Part shown: piece by piece, positions 1 to 8,312 of the stretch
How the letters are laid out: each line of letters opens with the position of its first letter
Numbering within the stretch: position 1 is the stretch's first letter
Source: Actinomycetes bacterium
Lineage (GTDB): Bacteria; Actinomycetota; Actinomycetes; Actinomycetales; Cellulomonadaceae
Length of the DNA stretch: 50,366 nucleotides
Assembly (NCBI GenBank): GCA_023432565.1
Contig: JAEYUL010000221.1
Location: forward strand, 1 to 50,366
Direction: 5' to 3'
Program-made: the position numbers and the translations under genes
The notes under the pieces: generated by a model
Databases searched by the model: none
What the model was told of the DNA's origin: nothing
The model's input: the letters and a program-made list of their open reading frames with translations, nothing else

Positions 1-1
1 G

Positions 2-3000
2 CCGGCGACGGCGCCGTACGCGGAGGCCGCGGCGCGGCGCGCGTCGAACGGCGAGGCCCCGGCGCAGGACGACGTCCAGAAGCTGCGCGGCCCGGCCGCA
101 CGCGTCGTGACGAACATGGAGGCCTCGCTCGAGGTCCCCACCGCCACGTCCGTCCGCGCGGTGCCGGCCAAGCTCATGGTCGACAACCGCATCGTCATCA
201 ACAACCACCTCGCGCGCGGCCGCGGTGGCAAGGTCTCGTTCACGCACCTCATCGGCTTCGCGCTCGTCGAGGCGGTCGGCGAGATGCCCGCGATGAACGC
301 GTCGTTCACGCTCGTCGACGGCAAGCCCGGTGTCATGCAGCCCGGGCACGTCAACCTCGGGCTCGCCATCGACCTGGCGAAGCCTGACGGCACCCGCCAG
401 CTCCTCGTGCCGTCCATCAAGAAGGCCGAGACGCTCGACTTCGCGCAGTTCTGGACGGCGTACGAGGACGTGGTCCGCCGGGCGCGCAACAACAAGCTGG
501 CGGTCGAGGACTTCCAGGGCACGACGATCTCCCTGACGAACCCCGGCACGATCGGCACCGTGCACTCGGTGCCGCGGCTCATGCAGGGCCAGGGCGCGAT
601 CATCGGCGTCGGTGCGATGGACTACCCGGCCGAGTTCGCCGGCACGTCCGACGAGCAGCTCAACCGCATGGGCGTGTCGAAGGTCCTCACGATCACCTCG
701 ACGTACGACGACCGCATCATCCAGGGCGCTCAGTCCGGCGACTTCCTGCGGATCCTCTCGCGCAAGCTGCTCGGCGAGGACGGCTTCTACGACCGCGTCT
801 TCGCCGCGCTGCGCGTGCCGTACGAGCCCGTGCGCTGGGTGCGCGACTCGTCGAACGATCCGGACGCCGAGGCGATCAAGCCCGCACGCATCGCCGAGCT
901 CATCCACGCCTACCGCTCGCGCGGCCACCTCATGGCGGACACGGACCCGCTCGCCTACCGCCAGCGCAAGCACCCGGACCTGGACATCCAGAACCACGGC
1001 CTGACGCTGTGGGACCTGGACCGCACGTTCCCGACCGGCGGTTTCACCGGCAAGCCCCGCGCCACGCTGCGTGACGTGCTGGGCCTGCTGCGCGACTCCT
1101 ACTGCCGCACGACCGGCATCGAGTACATGCACCTGCAGGACCCGCGGCAGCGCCGCTGGCTGCAGGAGCGCCTCGAGTCCGGCTGGGCGCGCACACCCCG
1201 CGAGGACCAGCTGCGGATCCTGCGCCGTCTGAACGCCGCCGAGGCGTTCGAGACGTTCCTGCAGACCAAGTACGTCGGCCAGAAGCGGTTCTCGCTCGAG
1301 GGCGGTGAGTCGGTCATCCCGCTGCTCGACGCGATCCTGTCCCGCGCGGCCGACACGGGCCTCGACGAGGTCGGCATCGGCATGGCGCACCGCGGACGGC
1401 TCAACGTCCTGGCGAACATCGCGGGCAAGTCGTACGCGCAGATCTTCAGCGAGTTCGAGGGCAGCGCCGACCCGAAGTCCGTGCAGGGCTCCGGCGACGT
1501 GAAGTACCACCTCGGCACGGAGGGTCTGTTCACCGCGGAGTCGGGCGCGACGACGAAGGTCTACCTCGCGGCCAACCCGTCCCACCTGGAGGCGGTCGAC
1601 CCGGTGCTCGAGGGCATCGTGCGGGCCAAGCAGGACCGCATCGACCTGGGTGGCGACGGCTTCTCGGTCCTGCCCGTGCTCATCCACGGCGACGCGGCCT
1701 TCGCGGGCCAGGGTGTCGTGTTCGAGACGCTCAACCTCGCGCAGCTGCGCGGGTACCGCACCGGCGGCACGATCCACGTGATCATCAACAACCAGGTCGG
1801 CTTCACGACCGGTCCCTCGTCGTCGCGCTCGTCGCAGTACGCGACCGACGTCGCCAAGGGCCTGCAGGTGCCGATCTTCCACGTCAACGGCGACGACCCC
1901 GAGGCGGTCGTCCGCGCCGCGGAGCTCGCGTTCGAGTACCGCGAGCAGTTCGACCGCGACGTCATCATCGACATGCTGTGCTACCGCCGCCGCGGTCACA
2001 ACGAGGGCGACGACCCGTCGATGACGCAGCCGCTGATGTACAACCTCATCGAGGCGAAGCGCTCGGTGCGCAAGATCTACACCGAGACTCTCGTGGCCCG
2101 CGGAGACATCACGCTCGACGAGGCCGAGCAGGCGCTGCGCGACTACCAGGCCCAGCTCGAGCGCGTGTTCAGCGAGACGCGCGAGGACGGCTGGGCGCCG
2201 CCCGCCCCGGACTTCGAGACGGTCGCCGGCCTGGAGCGCCCGGAGTCCCAGCTCGAGGACGCGGGCGTGATGGTCGGGTGGCAGACGGCCGTGCCCGCCT
2301 CGGTGCTCGAGCGGATCGGCCGGGCGCACGTGCGCCCGCCGGAGGGCTTCACGGTCCACCCCAAGCTGCAGCAGCTCCTCGACAAGCGCGAGGCCATGTC
2401 CCGCGAGGGCGGCATCGACTGGGGCTTCGGCGAGATCCTCGCGTTCGGCTCGCTGCTCGTCGAGGGCACGCCGGTGCGCCTCGCCGGTCAGGACTCGCGC
2501 CGTGGCACGTTCGTGCAGCGGCACGCGGTCCTGCACGACCGGGAGACGGGCGCCGAGTGGACCCCGCTGCTGTACCTGTCGGCGAACCAGGCCAAGTTCT
2601 GGGTCTACGACTCCTCGCTCTCGGAGTACGCGTGCCTCGGCTTCGAGTACGGCTACTCCGTCGAGCGTCCCGACGCGCTCGTGCTGTGGGAGGCGCAGTT
2701 CGGCGACTTCGTCAACGGCGCCCAGACGGTCATCGACGAGTTCATCTCGTCGGCGGAGCAGAAGTGGGCGCAGCGCTCGTCGGTCGTCCTGCTGCTCCCG
2801 CACGGGTACGAGGGCCAGGGGCCGGACCACTCGTCGGCGCGCATCGAGCGGTTCCTGCAGCTCGCCGCGCAGGACAACATGGTCATCGCACAGCCGTCGA
2901 CGCCCGCGTCGTACTTCCACCTGCTGCGTCGCCAGGCGTACACGAGGCCGCGCAAGCCGCTGATCGTCTTCACGCCGAAGTCGATGCTGCGGCTCAAGGC

Positions 3001-3436
3001 CGCATCGTCCCCGGTCGAGGACTTCACGTCCGGCACCTGGCAGCCGGTGCTGCGCGACGAGCTCGCGCAGGCGAAGGCCGGCCAGGTCACACGGGTCCTG
3101 CTCTGCTCGGGCAAGGTCTACTGGGACCTGCTGGCGCACCGCGTCAAGACGGGCGACGAGCAGACCGCGATCCTGCGCCTCGAGCAGCTCTACCCGCTCG
3201 ACGAGGAGGCGATCCGCACCGCGCTCGCGCCGTTCGACGGCGCCGAGCTGGTCTGGGTCCAGGACGAGCCGCGCAACCAGGGCCCGTGGCCGTACCTCTC
3301 GCTGCACCTGCCGCAGCTCGTGGGGCGCACGCTGGGCGTCGTCTCGCGGCCGGAGTCGGCCTCGCCGGCGACCGGCACGGCGAAGAAGCACCAGGCGCAG
3401 CAGGCGACGTTGCTCGAGGAGGCGTTCGCCCGCTGA
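2..3436 (+). CDS. kgd: multifunctional 2-oxoglutarate dehydrogenase/decarboxylase (Kgd/SucA), 5'-truncated by window edge
   Basis: Actinobacterial Kgd fuses an E2-type acyltransferase domain to the ThDP-dependent E1 of 2-oxoglutarate dehydrogenase and works in the TCA cycle. The frame is open from base 2, so the true start and N-terminal linker lie outside; a GTG at 107 is internal. The first ~240 visible residues are the E2-like domain (LEVPTATSVRAVPAKL, then SLTNPGTIGT), followed by the E1 part: GHLMADTDPL, KYVGQKRFSLEG, HRGRLNVLANIAGKSY, NPSHLEAVDPVLEG, GDAAFAGQG, NNQVGFTT, CYRRRGHNEGDDPS, FVNGAQ and the C-terminal WVQDEPRNQGPW. Family identity is secure. Odd point: the E2 catalytic His of the usual YDHRIIQG reads Asp (YDDRIIQG, codon 710-712). 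A strong hairpin follows the stop. Confidence 0.96.
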   Translation, partial: PATAPYAEAAARRASNGEAPAQDDVQKLRGPAARVVTNMEASLEVPTATSVRAVPAKLMVDNRIVINNHLARGRGGKVSFTHLIGFALVEAVGEMPAMNASFTLVDGKPGVMQPGHVNLGLAIDLAKPDGTRQLLVPSIKKAETLDFAQFWTAYEDVVRRARNNKLAVEDFQGTTISLTNPGTIGTVHSVPRLMQGQGAIIGVGAMDYPAEFAGTSDEQLNRMGVSKVLTITSTYDDRIIQGAQSGDFLRILSRKLLGEDGFYDRVFAALRVPYEPVRWVRDSSNDPDAEAIKPARIAELIHAYRSRGHLMADTDPLAYRQRKHPDLDIQNHGLTLWDLDRTFPTGGFTGKPRATLRDVLGLLRDSYCRTTGIEYMHLQDPRQRRWLQERLESGWARTPREDQLRILRRLNAAEAFETFLQTKYVGQKRFSLEGGESVIPLLDAILSRAADTGLDEVGIGMAHRGRLNVLANIAGKSYAQIFSEFEGSADPKSVQGSGDVKYHLGTEGLFTAESGATTKVYLAANPSHLEAVDPVLEGIVRAKQDRIDLGGDGFSVLPVLIHGDAAFAGQGVVFETLNLAQLRGYRTGGTIHVIINNQVGFTTGPSSSRSSQYATDVAKGLQVPIFHVNGDDPEAVVRAAELAFEYREQFDRDVIIDMLCYRRRGHNEGDDPSMTQPLMYNLIEAKRSVRKIYTETLVARGDITLDEAEQALRDYQAQLERVFSETREDGWAPPAPDFETVAGLERPESQLEDAGVMVGWQTAVPASVLERIGRAHVRPPEGFTVHPKLQQLLDKREAMSREGGIDWGFGEILAFGSLLVEGTPVRLAGQDSRRGTFVQRHAVLHDRETGAEWTPLLYLSANQAKFWVYDSSLSEYACLGFEYGYSVERPDALVLWEAQFGDFVNGAQTVIDEFISSAEQKWAQRSSVVLLLPHGYEGQGPDHSSARIERFLQLAAQDNMVIAQPSTPASYFHLLRRQAYTRPRKPLIVFTPKSMLRLKAASSPVEDFTSGTWQPVLRDELAQAKAGQVTRVLLCSGKVYWDLLAHRVKTGDEQTAILRLEQLYPLDEEAIRTALAPFDGAELVWVQDEPRNQGPWPYLSLHLPQLVGRTLGVVSRPESASPATGTAKKHQAQQATLLEEAFAR

Positions 3437-3442
3437 GCCACC

Positions 3443-3488
3443 GACGAGCGAGCCCCGTCCCGGCATCGTCGGGACGGGCTCGCTCGTC
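3443..3488. terminator. bidirectional terminator between kgd and the GlxA-type regulator
   Basis: An inverted repeat of 20 and 19 nt (3443-3462 and 3470-3488, one bulged C) with a 7-nt loop lies just after the kgd stop and overlaps the stop codon of the convergent regulator gene. There is no T run, which is common for actinobacterial terminators. Confidence 0.8.
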
Positions 3489-4467
3489 AGGCGACGTCCT
3501 CGCCTCGCGCCGGGCACGCGAACGTCCGGCGGTAGCTCTGCGGGCTGGTCCCGAGCGAGCGGGCGAAGTGGTGACGCAGCACCGCCGCGGTGCCGAACCC
3601 TGCGCGACGGGCGACCTCGTCGACCGTCAGGTCGGTGCGCTCCAGCAGCTCCTGGGCACGCGCGACGCGCTGACGCGTGAGCCAGGCCGCGGGCGTCGTC
3701 CCCGTCTCGGCACGGAACCGGCGCGCGAACGTGCGCTCCGACATGAGCGCCCGCGCCGCGAGCGTGGGCACGGAGTGCTCGTGGTCGAGGTGCTCGACCA
3801 CCCACTCCAGCAGCGGCGCGAGCGTGTCCGCGTCGCACGGCAGCGGCGTGTCGACGTACTGCGCCTGTCCCCCGTCGCGGTGCGGGGGCACCACCATGCG
3901 CCGCGCGATCGTCGCCGCGGCGGACGCACCGAGCTCGCGGCGCACCAGGTAGAGGCTGGCGTCGATCCCCGCGGCGGTGCCTGCACTCGTCAGGACGCGG
4001 TCGTCGTCGACGTACAGCAACGACGGGTCGACCCGCGCCTTCGGGAACCTGCGTGCCAGCGTCTGCGCGTGCATCCAGTGCGTCGTGCAGGCTCGGCCGT
4101 CGAGCAGCCCCGCCTCGCCCAGTGCGAACACGCCGCTGCAGATGCTCAGGATCCACGCGCCGCGCGCGTGCGCGGCGCGCAGCGCCTCGAGCACGGGTTC
4201 CGGCACGGCCTGCGGGTCCACCCCGTAGGCCGGGACGACGACGAGGTCCGCGTCGAGCGTCGCGCTGAGGTCGTGCTCGACGTGCAGCCCGAACGCGCCG
4301 CCCTTCGTCGGGAGAGGGCCGGGCTGCTGGGCGCACACCCGGAAGTCGAACACCGGGCCGCCGGTGTCCGAGCGGTCGATGCCGAAGACCTCGCAGGCCA
4401 CCCCGAGCTCGAAGGGGGCGACGTGCGGCAGCAGGACCACGGAGACGGTGCGCAGCATGCCGGACAT
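3487..4467 (-). CDS. GlxA-family AraC-type transcriptional regulator with DJ-1/PfpI domain
   Basis: About 326 residues. The N-terminal half is a DJ-1/PfpI-like domain (VSVVLLPHVAPFELGVACEVFG; ILSICSGVFALGEAGLL with the nucleophile-elbow Cys), the C-terminal ~100 residues are two AraC helix-turn-helix units (LAARALMSERTFARRFRAE and VDEVARRAGFGTAAVLRHHF, then the family signature SPQSYRRTF). Such GlxA-type proteins are soluble regulators whose ligands are mostly unknown. The start is uncertain: ATG at 4467 or 4458 fits the domain; an upstream ATG at 4494 would add non-conserved residues. It is divergent from the small membrane protein gene at 4554, and an inverted repeat lies between them, so this regulator probably controls itself and that neighbour (inference). 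Confidence 0.88.
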   Translation of the reverse strand: MSGMLRTVSVVLLPHVAPFELGVACEVFGIDRSDTGGPVFDFRVCAQQPGPLPTKGGAFGLHVEHDLSATLDADLVVVPAYGVDPQAVPEPVLEALRAAHARGAWILSICSGVFALGEAGLLDGRACTTHWMHAQTLARRFPKARVDPSLLYVDDDRVLTSAGTAAGIDASLYLVRRELGASAAATIARRMVVPPHRDGGQAQYVDTPLPCDADTLAPLLEWVVEHLDHEHSVPTLAARALMSERTFARRFRAETGTTPAAWLTRQRVARAQELLERTDLTVDEVARRAGFGTAAVLRHHFARSLGTSPQSYRRTFACPARGEDVA

Positions 4468-4479
4468 GCTGCCGTGAGC

Positions 4480-4516
4480 GTGGCGGGAAATCAACGCATG
4501 TCGGCAGTCCCGCCAC
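4480..4516. promoter_or_regulatory. candidate operator, 9-bp inverted repeat in divergent spacer
   Basis: GTGGCGGGA (4480-4488) and its exact complement TCCCGCCAC (4508-4516) are separated by 19 nt in the divergent region between the GlxA-type regulator and the small membrane protein gene. Position and symmetry suggest a regulator site; binding by the GlxA-type protein is inference. Confidence 0.4.
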
Positions 4517-4553
4517 TGTGCGGCGCCATCTGCGCGGTCGCAGACTTTCTGCC

Positions 4554-4712
4554 ATGACCTGGTTCCTCGCCCTGCTGGTGGCCTACGCCGTGTGGTCGGT
4601 GGTCCACCTCGCGGTCCTCATCGCTCGCGACGGGCTCGGCACGCGACGCCCGCCCGCCTCACGCGCGCCCTGGTCCGACGCGACCCAGGACCTGCCCAGC
4701 CGACCGTTCTGA
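4554..4712 (+). CDS. small single-helix membrane protein
   Basis: Fifty-two residues from ATG 4554. Residues 2-24 (MTWFLALLVAYAVWSVVHLAVLIA) form one hydrophobic helix, followed by a basic, proline-rich cytoplasmic-type tail (RRPPASRAPW). No family is recognised. It is the divergent partner of the GlxA-type regulator. The helix and its position right after a candidate operator support a real gene, but no clear ribosome binding site is seen and the tail could be non-coding. Confidence 0.5.
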   Translation: MTWFLALLVAYAVWSVVHLAVLIARDGLGTRRPPASRAPWSDATQDLPSRPF

Positions 4713-4891
4713 CCCGGGCCCTCCCGGCCCTCGCGACGTGCCGGTCCGCCCACGCACGCACGTGCCGGCGACGCCCGCCCTGGTCGGCACCGACGACGCC
4801 GGTCCGCGACTCGCCCACCCGGCTGGGCCGCTCGTCCGCCGGACGCTGGGAGGATGGGCGGCGCCAGGACGTCGGCACGGAGGGACGAACA

Positions 4892-5485
4892 GTGGGTGAG
4901 CTGCGGCTCGTGGTGATCGGCGACGAGCTCGTCGCCGGTGCGGGCGACCCGAAGGCGCTCGGGTGGGTCGGACGCGTCACCGCCCGCACCGCCGCCCCCG
5001 ACCGCCTCACGGTCCTCACGCTCGCCATCCCCGGCGAGTCGACGACCGCGCTGGGACAGCGCTGGGAGGGCGAGGTGGCGCGCCGCGCGGCGCCGGACGC
5101 CGACACGCGCCTCGTCGTCGGGCTCGGCCGGGCGGACGTCGGCGCCGGGCTCTCGCTCGCGCGCAGCCGGCTCAACCTCGCCAACATCCTCGACGTCGCG
5201 GAGCAGCGGCGGATGCCGGCCTTCGTCGTCGGACCGCCGCCCGGCGCCCCGCAGGACGGGGACAAGCTCGCGGAGCTCTCGGCCGCGTTCGGCGACGTGG
5301 CCACCCGGCGGCGCGTGCCGTACGTCGACACCTACTCGCCGCTCGCGGCGCACGAGCAGTGGCTCGCGGACCTCGCCGCGGGTGACGGTCTCCTGCCGGG
5401 TCAGGCCGGGTACGGCCTCATGGCGTGGCTCGTGCTGCACACCGGCTGGCACGCCTGGCTGGGCCTGCCCGACGACGCCGTCTGA
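4892..5485 (+). CDS. SGNH/GDSL-hydrolase-fold protein lacking the catalytic Ser and His
   Basis: 197 residues from GTG 4892, set by GGAGGG at 4879-4884, 7 nt upstream. The fold signature is visible: block I at residues 10-16 reads GDELVAG, a block II-like IPGESTTALGQRW at ~47, a block III-like VVGLGRAD at ~75, and a final DGLLPGQAGYGLMAWLV at 165. In active enzymes block I is GDS(L) and block V is DxxHP. Here Glu12 replaces the Ser, Leu168 sits where His is expected and the block III GxND motif is absent. The protein is therefore probably not a hydrolase of the usual mechanism; a binding role or another chemistry is possible. I recall similar actinobacterial homologues, so this looks like a subfamily trait. 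Confidence 0.8.
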   Translation: MGELRLVVIGDELVAGAGDPKALGWVGRVTARTAAPDRLTVLTLAIPGESTTALGQRWEGEVARRAAPDADTRLVVGLGRADVGAGLSLARSRLNLANILDVAEQRRMPAFVVGPPPGAPQDGDKLAELSAAFGDVATRRRVPYVDTYSPLAAHEQWLADLAAGDGLLPGQAGYGLMAWLVLHTGWHAWLGLPDDAV

Positions 5486-5543
5486 ACGACGCCGCCGGGC
5501 GGGCACCACGCGCGCGCCTCACGCCGGCATCCGGCGCACGGAC

Positions 5544-6143
5544 TCAGCGCAGCGTCGACCGGACCGCCGCGAGCGCGGAGTCCAGCACGGTGCGCACCGT
5601 CTCGACGGTCAGCCGCTCGACGCGACCGGCCGCGTCGGCTCGCCTCAGCTCGGCCCGCACGTCGTCACGGAACCGCTGCAGGAGCTGCTCGGCCTCGACG
5701 CGGTGCACGTGCGAGGCGGCGTGCGCGTCGGCGTGCGACGGCGGGACCGCCTGCTCACGTGCGTGCTGGGCAGCGGCGGCAAGGTCCGCGCGCAGCCCGT
5801 GCATCGCGCCGCGCACGTCCTCGCGCACCTGGGACGCGCGGTCCCGCACGGTCTCGGCGATCCCCTGCTCGAGGTCCGCGAGGTCGCCGCGCCGGGCCTG
5901 GAGCTCGGCGTAGCCCGCCTCGGTCAGCGCGTACGTGCTCTTGCGCTCCTCGTCGTAGCGCGTGACGAGCCCTTCCTCCTCGAGGCGGGCCAGGCGCGGG
6001 TAGATCGTGCCCGCGCTCGGCCGGTAGGTCCCGCCGAACCGGTCGGACAGCGCCGTGATGAGCTCGTACCCGTGCTTGGGACCGGACTCGAGCAGCGACA
6101 GCAGGTACAGGCGCAGCTGCCCGTGCGCGAACACCGGTGCCAT
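5544..6143 (-). CDS. PadR-family transcriptional regulator
   Basis: 199 residues. The N-terminal PadR winged helix is clear: LRLYLLSLLESGPKHGYEL, then GGTYRPSAGTIYPRLARLEEEGLV and the wing STYALTEAGYAEL. The remaining ~110 residues are Ala/Arg/Glu-rich and helical, the usual PadR dimerisation extension. ATG 6143 begins 2 nt after the TGA of the DUF4097 gene, with GAGGTGG upstream, so the two are co-transcribed. By family knowledge this repressor should bind the ATATATCGCG-type boxes over the operon promoter at 6967-7029 and regulate itself. Confidence 0.93.
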   Translation of the reverse strand: MAPVFAHGQLRLYLLSLLESGPKHGYELITALSDRFGGTYRPSAGTIYPRLARLEEEGLVTRYDEERKSTYALTEAGYAELQARRGDLADLEQGIAETVRDRASQVREDVRGAMHGLRADLAAAAQHAREQAVPPSHADAHAASHVHRVEAEQLLQRFRDDVRAELRRADAAGRVERLTVETVRTVLDSALAAVRSTLR

Positions 6144-6145
6144 CG

Positions 6146-6952
6146 TCACGCCACCTCGCCGCGCAGCACGGTGACGTGCCCGCTGACCGTGCTCGCCGAG
6201 ACGTAGCACGCGCCGTCACCCGTCGACAGGTCGACCCGACGCTGGCCCGGGGACGTGCCCTTGTGCTCCTCGCCGTCGACCACGAGCCGGCCGGAGACCG
6301 ACTGCGCCTTGACGTGCACGCCCTTGCCCGCGGGCAGGCGCACGGTGACGTCACCCGCGACCGTGGTCGCCGTGACCGACGAGGTGCCCGTGGTGACGTC
6401 GAGCGACAGCGCACCCGAGACCGTGTTGGCCTGCACGAGCGAGAGCTCGCCCGAGGCCGCGATCTCACCGGAGACCGAGTTGACCTTGAGCGGACCGCCG
6501 TGGTCCCGCACGACGATCTCGCCCGAGACCGCGTTGGCGGACAGCCGGCCCCGCGTGCCGTCGGTCACGACCGAGCCGGACACGGTGGAGACGGACGAGT
6601 CCTCGACGACACCGACGAGCAGGCCGTCGGCGCTCACGGTGCCGAGCTTGACCGCGACGCCGCGCGGGATCGCGATGTGCACGTCGGCGCGGTCCTTGTC
6701 CCGGAAGTTGCGGAACTTCTCGAGGAACCCGTCCCACCCCGTGAGCGTGAAGCTGTAGCCCACGCGCAGCTCGCCGCCCGCGAGGCCGATCTCCAGCGGG
6801 CGCCCGTCCACGGAGTGCACCTCGATCCGGGCACCCGGGTCGTCGTGCGCGACGACGTCGACACGTCCGCCGACGAGCTGCACGCGCAGCGTCTCGACGT
6901 GCTCGATCTCGATGATCTGCGGGCCGGCGACGACCCAGGACTCGGTGGCCAT
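6146..6952 (-). CDS. DUF4097 beta-strand repeat protein
   Basis: 268 residues from ATG 6952, with AGGGGAG 6 nt upstream. After ~95 residues (WVVAGPQIIEIEHVETLRV...) the protein is built of ~20-residue beta repeats containing VSGxxx and VSG/VAG steps (VSADGLLVGV, VSGSVVTDG, VSGEIVVRD, VSGEIAASG, VSGALSLDV, VAGDVTVRL, VSGRLVVDG), the adhesin-like right-handed fold typical of DUF4097/DUF4098. No signal peptide is visible. Such genes are often paired with padR in actinobacteria; the function is not known. It is first in the operon with padR. Confidence 0.88.
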   Translation of the reverse strand: MATESWVVAGPQIIEIEHVETLRVQLVGGRVDVVAHDDPGARIEVHSVDGRPLEIGLAGGELRVGYSFTLTGWDGFLEKFRNFRDKDRADVHIAIPRGVAVKLGTVSADGLLVGVVEDSSVSTVSGSVVTDGTRGRLSANAVSGEIVVRDHGGPLKVNSVSGEIAASGELSLVQANTVSGALSLDVTTGTSSVTATTVAGDVTVRLPAGKGVHVKAQSVSGRLVVDGEEHKGTSPGQRRVDLSTGDGACYVSASTVSGHVTVLRGEVA

Positions 6953-6966
6953 GATCACTCCCCTGT

Positions 6967-7029
6967 CGCGATATATCTTGTCTCGGGACACGCTATATCG
7001 CGTTCCGGCAGAGGTCAAGATATATCGCG
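6967..7029 (-). promoter_or_regulatory. DUF4097-padR promoter with three ATATATCGCG-type operator boxes
   Basis: Minus-strand -35 TTGACC (7013-7018) and -10 TAGCGT (6990-6995) are 17 nt apart, giving a start near 6983. Three related boxes cover this: CAAGATATATCGCG at 7016-7029, its exact inverted copy at 6967-6980, and CTATATCGCG at 6993-7002. AT-rich boxes are striking in this GC-rich DNA. They overlap the -35, the -10 and the leader, as expected for repression by the operon's own PadR protein (inference). Confidence 0.75.
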
Positions 7030-7069
7030 TTCGCCCACGGCGGCGGCCGCGGGCCGTCCGTGGAGCCGA

Positions 7070-8170
7070 TCAGGCGACGATGCCGGCCGCGCGCAGCTCG
7101 ACCGTGAGGTCGTGCGGGTTCGACGACGCCGTGAGCGCCTCGTCGTACGTGATGACGTCGTCGCGCACCAGGGTGAACAGGTGCTGGTCGAACGTCTGCA
7201 TCTTGTAGTAGTCGCCCTCGCGGATGAGGTCGACCAGCGGTGGGCTGTTCTGCGGGTCGAGGATGGCCTCGGCCGTGCGCCCGGTGTTCACCATGACCTC
7301 CACCGCCGGGCACCGGCCGGTGCCGTCGGACTTGCGCACGAGTCGCTGCGAGACGACCCCGCGCAGCGCCTGCGAGAGCGCGACGCGCACCTGCTTCTGC
7401 TCGTGCAGCGGGAAGAAGTCGACGATGCGGTTGATCGTCTCGGGAGCGTCGATCGTGTGCAGCGTCGACAGGACGAGGTGGCCGGTCTCCGCGGCCGACA
7501 GCGCCGCGCGGACGGTCTCGATGTCGCGCATCTCACCGACCAGGATGACGTCGGGGTCCTGACGCATCGCGGCCCGCAGCGCCACCGTGAAGTCCGCCGT
7601 GTCCTGCCGCACCTCGCGCTGCGAGACGATCGCCTTCTTGTCGTGGTGGAGGATCTCGATCGGGTCCTCGATGGTGACGATGTTGACCTCGCGGAACGTG
7701 TTGATGAGGTCGACCATGGAGGCCAGCGTCGTCGTCTTGCCCGACCCCGTCGGGCCCGTCACCAGCACGAGGCCACGCGGCTCGAGGGCGAGCTCGCCTA
7801 CGACCTCCGGGATGCCCAGCGCGCTGAGCGACTGCGCACCGACGGCCACGCGCCGGAACACCAGACCGTACGTGCCACGCGCCTGGTAGGCGTTGACGCG
7901 GAACCGGCCGACGCCCGACAACGAGTACGCGAAGTCCGCCTCGTGCGACTCACGGAACGAGGCGACGAGATCGTCGGGCAGGACCTCCTCGAGCATCCGC
8001 TCGGTGTCCGCCGGCGTGAGCTCGGGCACCTGCAGCTTGCGCAGCCGGCCGTCGACGCGCACGCGCGGCGCCGAGCCGACCTTGCAGTGCAGGTCAGAGC
8101 CGCCCGTGCTGGCCAGGGCGTGCAGGAACGGGATGACGGACTGGGTGGGCGTGCTCACGTCGGAGTTCAT
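7070..8170 (-). CDS. pilT: type IV pilus retraction ATPase PilT
   Basis: 366 residues, the normal PilT length. The N-terminal PAS-like domain starts GGSDLHCKVGSAP. The RecA-type ATPase core carries Walker A GPTGSGKTTTLA (near residue 140), the Asp box VTIEDPIE, Walker B VILVGEMRDIET and the His box STLHTIDA. The C-terminal QRLV and the TFDQHLF segment match PilT/PilU. PilT hexamers power pilus retraction at the membrane. No other pilus gene is in the window, so this copy is an orphan here; assembly genes may be elsewhere. A plain start at ATG 8170 agrees with homologues. Confidence 0.93.
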   Translation of the reverse strand: MNSDVSTPTQSVIPFLHALASTGGSDLHCKVGSAPRVRVDGRLRKLQVPELTPADTERMLEEVLPDDLVASFRESHEADFAYSLSGVGRFRVNAYQARGTYGLVFRRVAVGAQSLSALGIPEVVGELALEPRGLVLVTGPTGSGKTTTLASMVDLINTFREVNIVTIEDPIEILHHDKKAIVSQREVRQDTADFTVALRAAMRQDPDVILVGEMRDIETVRAALSAAETGHLVLSTLHTIDAPETINRIVDFFPLHEQKQVRVALSQALRGVVSQRLVRKSDGTGRCPAVEVMVNTGRTAEAILDPQNSPPLVDLIREGDYYKMQTFDQHLFTLVRDDVITYDEALTASSNPHDLTVELRAAGIVA

Positions 8171-8312
8171 CGGTCACCGACATACCCGACTTGAGCAGGT
8201 GGGGGACGTTGCCGCACCCCGCCGGACGACGACCGCCCACGGACGGGCCACGGGGCGAGGTGTGGGACGATGGCACGTCACCCAGCGACCAACTCCACGA
8301 AGGGAAGCCCCC

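Noticed and set aside
1978..4557. An 859-codon plus-strand open frame overlapping kgd and the regulator
   Set aside because: It is out of frame with kgd and antisense to the regulator; composition is that of a shadow frame.
5522..5536. Small palindrome CGCCGG-CAT-CCGGCG as a terminator between the SGNH-like and padR genes
   Set aside because: Only 6 bp with a 3-nt loop and no T run. Such short repeats are expected by chance in GC-rich DNA.
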